From Cryptomeria japonica (lineage: Eukaryota; Streptophyta; Pinopsida; Cupressales; Cupressaceae), in NCBI RefSeq assembly GCF_030272615.1, contig NC_081415.1, positions 230,997,303 through 231,061,302 of the forward strand: DNA of 64,000 nt, read 5' to 3'. Both the position numbers and the translations under genes were made by a program. The notes below the pieces were generated by a model. The model had not been told where the DNA came from and searched no databases. It saw nothing but the letters and a program-made list of their open reading frames with translations. Below, in pieces: positions 43,551 through 55,412 of this stretch (position 1 is the first letter of the stretch; the number at the start of each line of letters is the position of its first letter).

Positions 43551-44169
43551 AAAAAATAATGTTTTATTTTTATTTCTTTTTGTATTTCTTTTTGTATTTA
43601 TTAATAAGTATGATTTGATTAATATTTATTTTTTAAAACTTAAATTATTTTAAAAATATTTTATTTTATTTAAATAAGAACTTTATTGTTATTTTGTCAA
43701 TATTTTTTAATGTCCAGTCATCCAAGACATTAATACGACATGTTCATATCCTTCAAATAGGATCACATGCACTTATGTCTCAAACATTTAAATATATTTC
43801 TCCCACTTAAATGACCATTCTTGTTATGGAATAGTAGCCTGATAATATTCTAAAAGCTTATTCATATAATAATCACCCATAGTTACTATCAATTCTCTTT
43901 TGGAATTTCATAACACCTTTAATATCCTCTTGATTGGCCAAGAAACTTCTTTCTAATGAGAAGAATTGGTTTCATAACCTTACTCAACCATAGAAAGGGT
44001 AGTAGATCTACACCATAAATGTACAATTTTGCACTTATGTATGTTGAATTTGTACCTATCTATAAACCTTATTTAAGCCAACCATTAGTCTAAATATACA
44101 AACCTAATTAAACAAACCTTCAATACAGAACTATGTCATACATGTAAATAACATATAATAAAGAAACAA
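43551..44169. other. no gene recognised
   Basis: AT-rich sequence without coding frame or clear repeat. Confidence 0.5.
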
Positions 44170-45207
44170 ACACAATATGCTTGTATCCATTGTTCTCCTA
44201 TTCTCTAGGATCGCGCATAAATGATGTTTGATCTTAGCTATTTGCACTTGCACAAGAGGTCAAAGAGGAATGGAATGTGGATGTTGTGATAATGTAAGTT
44301 ATTTCAATGTGATAATGTATGCTAGAGATATTCAAGCATAATTTTGGTATGGCAATGATTGTGGATTGATCAAAATTGAAGGAAGGATCCTCTTTTTATA
44401 GAAATATCTAAGAGAATCAATGGCTTAGATTAAAAGGTTAAAAGATGAATTGCCATGATCACATAGTTAGAAGAGAATCAATAAGATTGAAGGGTAGGTA
44501 AAGATAAAAGGATGAGATTGAGTGGTAGGTAAGAGTGAATAATATTAAGAGGTTAATTTGAAATGGAGGGATAAGATTGAGTGATAGGTAAGATTTGATA
44601 GATGTGTTGACACATGAAGAGGAGAGAAAAAGTGAAATGAAAAGGAATTAGACACTTGTCATATTCCTACAAATTTATATTATGATCCATGTGAACAAGT
44701 TGGAGGGCTACAATTAGAAAGAAAAAGATAATTAATTAAAATTTGATTAATAGAGGAAAAAGGTGGGGTTAGGATAAAAAAAAAAATTGTTGCCACGAGG
44801 TATCCCACAACCCAACCCAATGCCCATTTGGGACAAGCTAAGCCAAGACTAGTCCTTGGGGATGTACCAAGCAACCCGCCTAACAAGTACATAGAGTGAT
44901 ATCTAGACCTCGAAGTTGAACCCAAGACCATTGGGGAGCAAACCCATAGCCCAAGCCAACTCTGCTACCTGTGCAGGCTATGGAGTTAGGATAATTAAAT
45001 AAATAATAAATATGCATTTAATTATAGAAAGAAAAGGATAATGAATAAATTAAATAAATATAAATATTTATTTAATCAATAGAGGAAAGGCCAATTACTT
45101 AATTAATTAAATAAAAATATTTATTTAATTAATATAAGAAATTATGGTAAAATAATTAAATAAATAATAAATATTTATTTAATTAAGGATAATTTTAGGT
45201 GTCTAAA
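44170..45207 (-). mobile_element. gypsy LTR of the TGTAGACACC family, carrying a SINE
   Basis: The right end reads AATTTTAGGTGTCTAAA on the plus strand; the solo LTR at 50,558-51,548 ends AATTTTAGGTGTCTACA. Both share long TTTATTTAATTAA stretches inside that end, and a minus-strand TATA box in the middle (CTATAAAAAGAGG near 44,390-44,402). The last base pair has lost the canonical CA. The left end is uncertain. A SINE inserted at 44,778-44,984. Confidence 0.6.
44778..44984 (-). mobile_element. tRNA-derived SINE with 10-bp target duplication and T-rich tail
   Basis: GTTAGGATAA flanks it exactly at 44,768-44,777 and 44,985-44,994. On the minus strand it starts GCACAGGTAGCAGAGTTGG (A box) and has GGGTTCAACTTCG (B box) about 50 bases later. 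The 3' end on the minus strand is a run of T, not A, a trait known from Au-type plant SINEs. It lies inside the LTR at 44,170-45,207 and is therefore younger than it. Confidence 0.87.
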
Positions 45208-45578
45208 CTACTAAATAAGAAAATTTTATGTAATAGGACATGTCCCTAGACCCAAGCCTAATCCTTGAGGGTTCATTCAAGATGACCCAACTTACATATA
45301 TATTTCTAGTAATCAAAGGAATCATAGTTCACACATAAAAATATAATACTTTATCCATACAATCCACATAGAGACCAATTATAATATACATCACATGCAT
45401 ACACATTGTAGTGATTTATAAAAACACATGTAACAATTTCAATAACTTATGCATATGTCTCCTAAGCATAATGTGACTAGTTCATGCACATATCAAATAT
45501 ACACAACATTTACAAAACTTAAACAACATCTCATGCAAGCTTGTTAATGGGCCATTATGGGTTCATTCGAAGGGAAAT

Positions 45579-46086
45579 TTGAATAAATTAGTGTCGTGGA
45601 CCAAGCCACATGTTGGATGGATGAAGATTAATTTTGATGGAGCTTCCAAAGGTAATTCAGGACCATTTGGAGCTTGTTATGTTTCTCATGATTGGACTAG
45701 AAGCATTGTTGCCTTTGGGGCGAAGAGGGTGATGGATGGAACAAATAATGAAGTTGAAGCACAAGTTGCTCTAATGGTCATAATCATGGTGAGAGGACTC
45801 TCAATTTTGAGACTTCACTTAGAGAGAGATACACAAGTGATAATTAATGCAATTATTAAAGGAGAAGCCTAAGCCTGGAAATTATAACAAATATATTAAG
45901 ATAATTAGAAATTACTTGTAATTATTTGCATAATTTAAAATCTCACATATGAAGAGAGAAGGGAATGACGTGGTAGACACCCTATCAAAATGGGTGTCTG
46001 CATTAAATGCAAATGAGGTGGTCAAGATTGGGGAGGTTTTTAGAGGTATTGATTACAAGGAGAAGGTGGTATATGATAGCCATTGA
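45579..46086 (+). pseudogene. RNase H (RVT_3-like) relic of a LINE
   Basis: The first frame shows WMKINFDGASKGNSGPFG (Asp), NNEVEAQVAL (Glu) and LHLERDTQVIINA (Asp), and stops at 45,870. After a shift the domain ends in another frame with HMKREGNDVVDTLSKWVSA (last Asp) and a stop at 46,084. It is the same domain type as 13,828-14,302 but on the other strand and not a close copy. Upstream RT is absent. The sequence to about 46,790 may be the element's 3' part; I found no certain poly(A) tail or target duplication. Confidence 0.8.
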
Positions 46087-49000
46087 TAGCATTCTTGATG
46101 AAAATTAATGCAAATCCACGTCTCATAAAATGAGAGGCATACAAAGTGAATTTAAGAGGCTAAGAATGTTGTTTTATTCCACATTGAGGTGGTGTTGGTG
46201 TAAAATGTGTTTTTGAGAGAAGTTTTAAAGTTGTAAAGTGCAGATGAGTGTTGCAGAGCTTAAGAGTATGGAAGCAAAATTTACCTTAATAATGAGGAAA
46301 CCATAATTAGCTTTCCTTGGTAGAATTATGGAAGAGAGATTGAAGAATGTCTTTAAAATTGTCAACCCAATGTTTCTACAACTAGTTGACATGTTGTTGG
46401 GGAAAGTATATATGAATTCGGAGTATAGGTAGCACACTAATATTGACATTGAATCTTTATTTCTAGCATGGTATTCGGAGTTGGGTAAAAAGGATGATGT
46501 ACATTGGGTTATGACCATGTGTGTGAGGAAGGAATGGACATACATAATGGGGTCTTTCTTGCAATGGCTAAACTAGTAAATGTTTTATTGCTCATATTGG
46601 GGATTGGTTGCATGTTGTGGAGTTTATGCCTCCACTTTAGCCCTTACTTTTGTGGAATGTGTCCTACAATAAGGAAGACTGTCGTGTAGAAGCTTGAGGG
46701 TAAGTGCATAAAGTTGAGTCCCACTTAGGGGGAAGTGCATGTGTTGTAAAATGTGTAGCTAGGAATGGGGCCCCATTATGCTTCGAAGGCCCAAGCCAAA
46801 AAACATAATGAGGCCTTGGTTCTTAAAAAACATTTTTTTTAATTCTCTGCAATTTCATTTTTCCCCTCTCATTGTAGCAATTTGAAAGGAAAAAAAAAAA
46901 CAAGGCCCCATATTTTGTAGCAAATTTCCATCTCCCATAAATAAATTCTTGCAATCCCAGGTATGCCATTTTCCACCTTCATGACATTTTAAAGTTTTCT
47001 TGGTGTATTCTTTTTTTCTATTGTTTAAGGTTTTTTTTTATAAATTAGGGTTTAGTGATGTATGTTTCTTATGGCCTCTCTTTGTTTGTTCCTAAAACAA
47101 ACTTGTCACCTCCACATATTTCATTTTATTGTCGTCCTAAAAGATTTGATTTTCAATTGGTTTCCTTAATCAAGCAAGTTATAAAATAGATATGAAAATA
47201 TTGTGCTTTTACTTGTGTATAAGAAATTGTTGTGATCTAATATCATTCATCTTGTATAGCAGTGATTATGTAGTTGTTCATGATGCATTGTGTAGCTCAA
47301 TAATTCTTTATCTTCAAGAATAGATGCATGGTTGTATTTGAGTCTTCATTCATTATTTAATGTGAGATTGAACATTTTATCTATATGCATCTTATTTAAT
47401 AGGTTAATTTGTATTTATATATATGCATATTGTTTAATTAAGATGTATAATTCTCTAGGAAAGGCTCTATCCTTTTTAAATTTCTAGGAATCCATCTACT
47501 CTTGATGACATAGTTTTCCCTTAGGGTATATTCATATTGTGGATTTTAAATCTATACTTTTCTTATTTTTACATCTTACCTCAAGATCTAAAACTCCATG
47601 ATATTTCATTTACCTACAATACACATGATGATGAGCATGAACCCTTGATATGCTTACACATGTCCTCCTTTTTGTAATTTCATGTTACTATTTTTCCCAC
47701 TCATGTTAATATTATGGCTATGGAACTTGTCCTTTCTTTGGAAATCATCCATGTAAGATTATTACTTGTGCTTCTACTCTATTGTCATTTTAGTATAATA
47801 TTGCTTCACTCTTTAAATTTTCCTACATATGATTCTTCTTCTTCTTACATGTCACTCTGTTAAAATCATCCACAAAATATTTTGAGCACATGTATTACTC
47901 TTCCTACATCTATTTTTCCACATGTCTCACCTACCACCTTACATATATTTGTATGTTCAATTAATTTATGTGTTTATTTATTTTCATGTACTATCTTCAT
48001 TATGTCATTTTTCTTAGTAGTACCTTCCTTTACATGACATGCTAGAGATGATGCAAAATAATAGGGTATCTCTGACCTTATTCTTGTTGACCCACATATG
48101 TCATGCATATTTGCACCTTATTTATTGTTTCCTACCTCTTTTAGCCAACATATTCCTTTGTGATGTTGACGTATTCCTATTGGGAATGATGGCATACACT
48201 ATTCAATTATGGTGCTTTACCATACATTCCATTTTCTAGGCCTATAATATATAGATCCCTTTTTGTTGTACATGGTTCCTATGTGACTTCATCCTTTCTA
48301 TTTATTCTTATTATAAAGCATTCATGTCATCCTACTATTATTTCTATCTTGCAATAGATTTTTATGTTGCTTGTTACTATTTACCTTTCTCATGGTGGAA
48401 ATTGTCTATTTCTATTTTCTTGGTTTTGTCATTTCTCTCTTTTTGTTATCATAAATGCGTTTCATGACTAATTTCTCTTTTCTCTTACCTTAAGAGTAAC
48501 TCTACACTAATGTTGTAGGGAATCGTTACTCAAATTGCTTACAATTTCCTATCATTATACACATCTACTCTATCATGTTACTACTCTCATTTATTGTAGG
48601 GAACATGTAGTTGGATGAAACTCTTGTCTTATGTTTTTCATTATTTTTGGTGTTCATTCTCCTAGTTGTGTTTTTGTAACTATTTTTATAATTTGTAGGC
48701 CTATAATAATTTCTAATGAGCTACAAAAGCATAAAAAGTCATCATTTTATAGATATCAAACCCCACCTTGAAACCTTGAGTGTTGGTTTCTAAAGGATAC
48801 TAGTTCCATAAGTGCTAGTGTTCTTATTCATTTTTTTTTCTTGAAGCTCTTAAATATTAATCTTAGCCCTACTAGCTTTAAAATGTAAGCTTGACCTAAC
48901 ATAGTTTATATAAACGCTTGAAAAAAATAATCTTGTATCTCTAACTCATTGTCTTACAAAATTCTTAGTAAATTTAATATTTAAGGTTTAATGCTAAGTT

Positions 49001-50180
49001 TTTAGATATATGTCATATACTTACCTTGATTCATGTATAAAACTTGAAGAGACTTCATTGTTAAATACATCTTTTAATTTTTATCTTCCTCTCCACTCTT
49101 AAATGTATATATTGATTGAAATCCTCTCATGCAATAACTAGGGTTTTCCTTTTCAATATCTCACATACCAATCTTCCACTATTATAGAGTTCTATATCCA
49201 AAACCTCCTCAAAGTAAGTCACTTATCTCACTATATATTTTCATCTCCTCACCTCCAATGTACAAGAACAAACCACCATATTTATACATCATGCTAGAGT
49301 TATTTGGTATCTATAAATCGTTGCACATAAATCAAACACTAGACTTAGGAATACACACACCATCACTTCATGTGTTATTGTAGCTACCAAAACACCAAAT
49401 AGAGGGTAGAGTAAGGTAATTTCACATATAACACTAACCATTTTACCCTTAATTTTAAAAATTATTTTAGTTTATGAAATTTACTTTGATACTTGTCTTG
49501 AGAACAACTTAAAGGACAACCAAAATTATGACCATGATGTCGATATGACCAATAGAAATTTTGCTAACAACATTGCTAGTTTGGACACTACTAGAAAGTT
49601 TACACAACTAATCAATTGATATGATTCATAATGTTCTTATTAACAAGTCATGTAGATTATAGATAATTCAAGCACCTAATTCTAAGATTACTTCATACAT
49701 AATGATTATTACCTCTACCTCCTTTCCCACTTCTATCATTGATCTATTTTATACTAAGTTTGCTTCTACTATCACTCATCATTATAATACTACTACTACT
49801 ACTTCACCACATAGTGTTTATCCCTTCTCCGCATTTCATCCTCAATAAGGCCTTCCTTATAATTTTAATCTTCTTGAGATATTTTTGTCTCACAACATGT
49901 ATTATATATATCCATGCCCATCTCATATGCTAGAATGTACATATCCATCTGGATTTTCATGTGTTTATTTGTCATGTATTTGTACAAGTGATTTACATTT
50001 TAAATCCATAAAATTAAATGTAACATAGTAAATTTAAATATAGTCAACTTTGATCACATGTGTTGTATTAAATTGTGCATGTTTTTACTTATAAATATAT
50101 TTTTTGTAATATGTAAATAGATTCTTGAACTTGTAATTTTGTATATAATTTATGTATGTTTATATATATTTAGGTGCTAT
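46087..50180. other. long AT-rich stretch, no gene recognised
   Basis: T-rich on the plus strand over most of 46,800-49,700, with stops in every frame and no domain. A run of A at 46,889-46,901 could be an old retroposon tail. The frame at 48,039-48,239 (66 codons, Leu/Ile/Phe-rich) reflects base composition. I see no LTR ends, hairpins or microsatellites of note. Confidence 0.55.
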
Positions 50181-53100
50181 CTTTATCATGGATGTTTTTG
50201 ACATAACGATCTATTAGATCAAAATCCCCAACCTCAAAATCTCCCACCTCAACCCCCCAACCTCAAAACCACCCACCTCCACCCCCTAGATCAGATGAGG
50301 CTCGATTGAGAGCACAAATAAATGAAAACCTTGAGATCATACAACAAAATATTAATGTAATCCAAAATGAGCCTATCACCCCCCCATCTTGTATAGTTTG
50401 CAACTTCATTGCAAGCTATTGTAAACTTTGTTCAACCCATTGATATGAAGTTAGATCAATTCTACCAATAGAGAGAGTAGTTGCATCAATTCTATGCTGA
50501 TGGATACACTTATAAGAAAATCAATAATCTCAAAATTACCAAAGCACGTAACCCCGTTGTCTCACAATGAAATGGTTAGTGCATGATTAGTATTCAATAA
50601 ACACAAAAACCATTTAAATGAGATATCAAGAAAGATTTGAACAAGAACATCATGAAAACAAAATAAAACATAAATATACTCATGAAGCTCCCATTGCAAG
50701 TAGCTCTTCCTTGTCCTCCTTGCCTCCACGAACTTTGCTAGCTCCAAAGTTTTACAAATGGAGAGTTGGAGAGAGATGAGTGAATGTGGATTGCTCTCCT
50801 TGTGTTCAACAAGATAAGATTGATGGATTATTGGATTATTGGATTTGAGAGAGGATTATGAATTTGATAGATTTGAGAGAGGAATTAGAAGAGGATGAGA
50901 GGATAATAGAGCAACATGAGGATGCATGAGAAGTGGATCCCTTGTGAGGAGAATAGGCTCCAATTTATAGATTGGAGAAGGCCGATGGAGGGCCAAGATT
51001 GATTTGATTATGAATGGTTGAGATTGATTTTAGATAGAAGGCATGGATCAAGGGTACCTTGGGAAAATAAGCAGGAATATAAAATTCCTTTGGAAAAAGG
51101 GGGGAGAAATTTGAATTTCAAACTTGAGGAATTAAAAATTCCAAAATAAGGATGCATTGAGGGATTCAAAGAAATTTGAATTTCTTTGAGAGACTCAATG
51201 TTGATGTGACATGAGTGGGAATTAAAAATTGGAGAATAATGATAAGCATGATTATGAGAATTAATTAGGCTAAGTGGGATTAGGAAAAGTGATTTGTAGG
51301 AATCACATGACTAGGTTAATTAATTAAAATTAATTAACTGAGTGGGTTTAGAGGAAATAATTATTGAGATGACTTTAGAAGAATAGGGGAATAATTAATT
51401 TATTTGATAAATTAATTATTGGACTATAGTGACATGACTAATTAAATTAGATTTAATTGATTCTAAGAGGAATACGGATAACACAATTAAGTTAATTAAT
51501 TATGTTGATAGGCTTAAATTAATTAAATATTAATTTTAGGTGTCTACACCCGTATTTCATTAACCCTCAAACACGACTACCCATTCAAACAGCCCAAAAA
51601 AGAATTTCAATTAGGTGGTGTCAACATTCACATATATCTACATATTTTTGGGATAGGTGGTGGATGGTTTTTGATCATCCACCACATTGCAGTTATGAGG
51701 TGCCTTTTTTATTTTTTAAAGAAATTATATTGTGAGTTTGTATTGGGTATAAAATCCATTTTTTTTTGACATGAGGTCATTTTAGGGTGTTGGTGGTGGC
51801 ATGCCACAACACATATTAGGGGCACATATTGTTACACCCTTACCTCGTCCACCCATGATTCTACCTATTGATTCTGATATTCTTGTACTTGTGCAACATA
51901 GAGCATTGGTTTTTGCCTTAGGTGCTTTGAGTTCCCTCTCAAGTAACCTCAATGAGCAAGCTTCCCACATGGTAGCTTCTCCACGGTTGATGCCATATTT
52001 GTGTATGATTTGTAATCAAATATATGTAGGTCCTACTCTAGATCCCAAATCCACTTCAAATGTATCTGGTGCTACATCAGATGATATCACATCATATGTG
52101 GATTTTCTTTGCTTGGATGATCATCTCAAACAAATATACATGTGTGTGTGTGATATATAATTTAAGTGCACACCTTTTTAATACAATCTAACGTTTGATT
52201 AAAATTGTTTGGTGTATGTAGATGAGGGCTACACCTGATGTTCAATTCAATATTTTATCTAAACCTACACAACTAGGCACACCTTTTGGGGTAAAAATAA
52301 CAATTTATGTTGACATTGAATATTTAAGTTATCATGTTGAAATTTTACAATTTAAAATTAAATCAATTAAACTATCATGTTCAATGTTGAATGTTTGTTT
52401 CTACAAGACCTAGGTCATGTGGCCTCTATGTCATAACGACTAGAGGATGTCACAAGTGTAGCACCTAGATCATTGAGCTTCGAGCACGATCCATCTACTA
52501 TATGTATCTTAAAAAATAAAAATTATATGTACTTAGGAATTTGTACTAGTTCAATTCAATACAAATCACACACATATGTTCAATAAATATAATTTCATTA
52601 TATACATGTTTGTAGGTGGACATTACTATTAGGGTAGGCTATCCTCATGACATTTATCAGAAGCAAAATGAAGGGTCATCAACATCATTTTAGGTCTAAA
52701 TACAATATATATTTATTTATAGGGATTAACAAAGTTCATACTTAAATATATTTTTTAACCTAATTTATTAATAAAATGCTTAATTTGACCTTGTATAGGA
52801 GTTAGCTACTGCGACTTTTGGTCTTGATTCAGGTGCACCTAGACCTCCAGGTGCACAAGATACTGGTAGAGGAGATGAGCAGCCTCATGTACGGTATTTT
52901 AAATGATTATTTAATCAAATTATAAATTTAATAAAAATCTAAACATGTGTGTGTGCATGTGTTTCTTATCTTGTATAGGATGAAACAACTCCTGAGAAGA
53001 TAGTACATGTTGAGCAAGTTTTTGGAGGTGATGAGTACTTGTATATGACAAGTTTACTAAATTTATGTATCAAAATTATGTCATTGGCATGTGCATATAG

Positions 53101-53213
53101 TTATCAAATTAATTTGATTTGAATTTTCTTTTTGTCTTGTATAGCATGAGACAGGTCAATCTAGTACACATGAATTGAAGAGGACACTAGATTTTATTGA
53201 TGATAAGACTTAG
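50181..53213 (+). pseudogene. unrecognised degenerate gene with small exons, split by a solo LTR
   Basis: Coding-like pieces on the plus strand: a Pro-rich and helical stretch at about 50,230-50,550 (PTSTPQPQNHPPPPPRSDEA, then LRAQINENLEIIQQNINVIQ); 51,786-52,142 after TTTTAG; 52,222-52,290 (23 codons, between GTATGTAG and GTAAAA); a piece near 52,408-52,510 with a stop; then 52,799-52,888 (30 codons), 52,979-53,017 (13 codons) and 53,145-53,213 (22 codons plus TAG). The last three start directly after CTTGTATAG and are in phase 0. No domain is recognised. It could be a host gene relic, or part of a DNA transposon that uses many short exons. Exon borders are inferred from GT-AG rules and open frames only. 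Confidence 0.45.
50558..51548 (-). mobile_element. solo gypsy LTR of the TGTAGACACC family (991 bp)
   Basis: Plus-strand ends are TGTCTCACAATG and GTGTCTACA, flanked by CCCGT at 50,553-50,557 and 51,549-51,553. On the minus strand it starts TGTAGACACC and has a TATA box in CTATAAATTGGAG (near 50,975-50,985). A GATTGGATT-type short repeat lies at 50,820-50,880. No interior is present. It interrupts the degenerate small-exon gene. Confidence 0.92.
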
Positions 53214-53412
53214 ATTTTATTGATGATAGCTCTATGTTTTCACTTATCACATGTTGACACATGGTTTACATGTACTGAACTATGCTTTGTATTTATTTAT
53301 GGATTGTTGACATGTGTTAGAACACATTTCATGGACAATATATATGTTTTCTTACGTGTACATTCTATATATGGACAACATTATGTGGACTACATCATTT
53401 GTTTTTGGACTC

Positions 53413-53541
53413 TGTGTATGTGTGTGTGTGTGTGTATGCGTGCACACACACACATATATGTATATGTGTATATGTGTATATATATACATATATATACATA
53501 CATGTACATATATGTGCATATATGCATACATATATGCATAC
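53413..53541. repeat. alternating purine-pyrimidine microsatellite with CG step
   Basis: TG, CA, TA and GCATA runs that alternate purine and pyrimidine across nearly 130 bases, including TATGCGTGCACAC. It follows the last exon of the degenerate gene by about 200 bases. Confidence 0.92.
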
Positions 53542-53545
53542 CCAT

Positions 53546-55399
53546 CCATGCAGATCCCAAACAGACATTGCGACATACTTAACAAAATGACCATTTATCA
53601 ATCAAACCAATCAACATCAACAATCAAACTGTCTTCAACAAGGATGCATCCTTCCTTACTAAAACAAAGACAAAAGTGACGTTTTCTTTGACAAGAAAAT
53701 TATGTTAAGCTATCAAATACTTGGTTGATTTGTGAGTACAATCGTTCATTTATCTATATCAGGATCTTGTAGCATTGTTTTGTATCATTTGCGCATTATT
53801 TCCGATGAAGTTTTGGGGCATGTAATAATGGTGTCTACGTGGGAAGTTCACTAAGCTATGTGATCATAGGCAAAAACACAGTCATAGATCACTACGGCTT
53901 GCTGACTACAGCGTATACCTCGACCATATGAGCATGAACCATTACCAAGGATCCTTATTCTTTATTCTTTATGTATATACTGTTTGTTTGCAGGTACAAT
54001 GTTTTTTCTTTGGTTCCTCCTACCTCATCCAAACTGGATAAAGGTTTTATCTCTTATTATGGTATGTACTTGTCTTAGGATATGATCAACCTAAGATCAA
54101 GGAGGACGATCCAAGTCATGCATGAACGGAGATAATCCTTGTCTGTTCCGCAAGCAATACTCAGGTCAACTTGATCCATTATATCAAGTTGCTTGTATTA
54201 ACTTGCTATATAAAATCCATGTAAGGAATACTCAGGTCATCTTGAATCATTATGTCAAGATGCTTGTATTCTCTTCCAACATTTTAAAGCTCAATGATGA
54301 AAATAAAGCACTATGGATCATCATCTCATCTCATCTGTATATATTGCATTTCGTTGCATTCCACCCATCAATACATTCATAATAGCTACATATCATGCAT
54401 ACATAGTCATAATAATGCATACTCTATTTTTCTCTTCTTCCATAGGAATGAGTCATAGGTTCTCCATTTCTTCTATCTAACATCGAACCCACCCCCCCTC
54501 ACCCTCCCCATCTCGATAATCAGCATCACATACCCTACATTGTTTCTCAATCAACCCAATCAAGCCACGTTCATCACCATCCATCTCTAAATAGGAGGGA
54601 TTGTGTTTCCTATGCCAAGTCATCCAATAAGCCAAGCAAGTTACTCTGTCTGCACAGGTACATCGACTCACACACACCTAGACTATCAACAGATACTCTG
54701 ATCAAGTATCTTCGGGTCTCAACAGCTAATCAATTATGGCAAACCTAGACTACAACAGGCATTTATCATAATGACCTAGTCTCAATGGGGCTGCTATGAT
54801 TCACCACAATCATCCATCCCACGCACAACTATCAATTGATCAACCAATCAAACACAATCCAATGGACAATTACATCAATTGTCTACATCTTAACGAGTGT
54901 TTTGCTTCATATACCTTGACTTCATCGGGCAATTATATCAATTGTCTAAGTCACATCAGGTCACTTTGATTCACTTACTCAGACTTTATCATGTCCAAGT
55001 GACCAACTGACATCAACAGTCACGCTTTGACTTGACTGGGGCAATTAAACCGATTGCACCAGATTGTCCAACCAATTTTGATCAATTGTATAGCATCAAT
55101 CCAAACCCCACACTACATCTGCTATGTATCTTTTGCATGACCTCAGGGTACTCGCTGGCTTGTTGTTTCTTCATATTCACTCCATTTTCTCCCATTCTTT
55201 CATCATTAGTTATAATTTCTTCTATTCTACCTCAACTCCACTTTTCATTCTTTTTCGAGAGATCGCCCGATTTTTCAAAAAAAAAAAATCGGCCCATCTC
55301 TCGAGGGGGCATACCACCCATTAAATTTACATTTATGGGGCATATTTCTTCACATCTATTTTTCTTTCTTTGAAACGACGAGATAAACCGCACTGTCTC
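53546..55399 (+). mobile_element. 3' interior of a gypsy element, non-coding
   Basis: No frame with a domain. It leads without a break into a PPT and LTR at 55,400. Short repeats of ATCAATTGTCTA and GACAATTACATCAATT type occur at 54,860-54,960. I take it as the 3' untranslated interior of that element; its left limit is not defined, and older sequence may be mixed in before about 53,800. Confidence 0.5.
55255..55304. repeat. 20-bp-arm hairpin just upstream of a gypsy PPT
   Basis: TCGAGAGATCGCCCGATTTT (55,255-55,274) pairs with the reverse complement at 55,285-55,304, with two mismatches. The loop is a short A-rich run. It lies about 95 bases before the PPT. Confidence 0.9.
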
Positions 55400-55412
55400 A
55401 AAGAGGGGCAAA
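55400..55412 (+). other. polypurine tract of a gypsy element
   Basis: AAAGAGGGGCAAA precedes TGTAGTCACATAAATTTG, the LTR start. Confidence 0.75.

Noticed and set aside
46225-46545. Minus-strand 106-codon frame
   Set aside because: It is opposite to the RNase H relic and its likely 3' region; Ser/Leu/Ile-rich without a motif.
55032-55373. Plus-strand 113-codon frame
   Set aside because: It crosses the hairpin and an A run in the gypsy 3' interior; the Phe/Ser-rich content reflects T-rich DNA.
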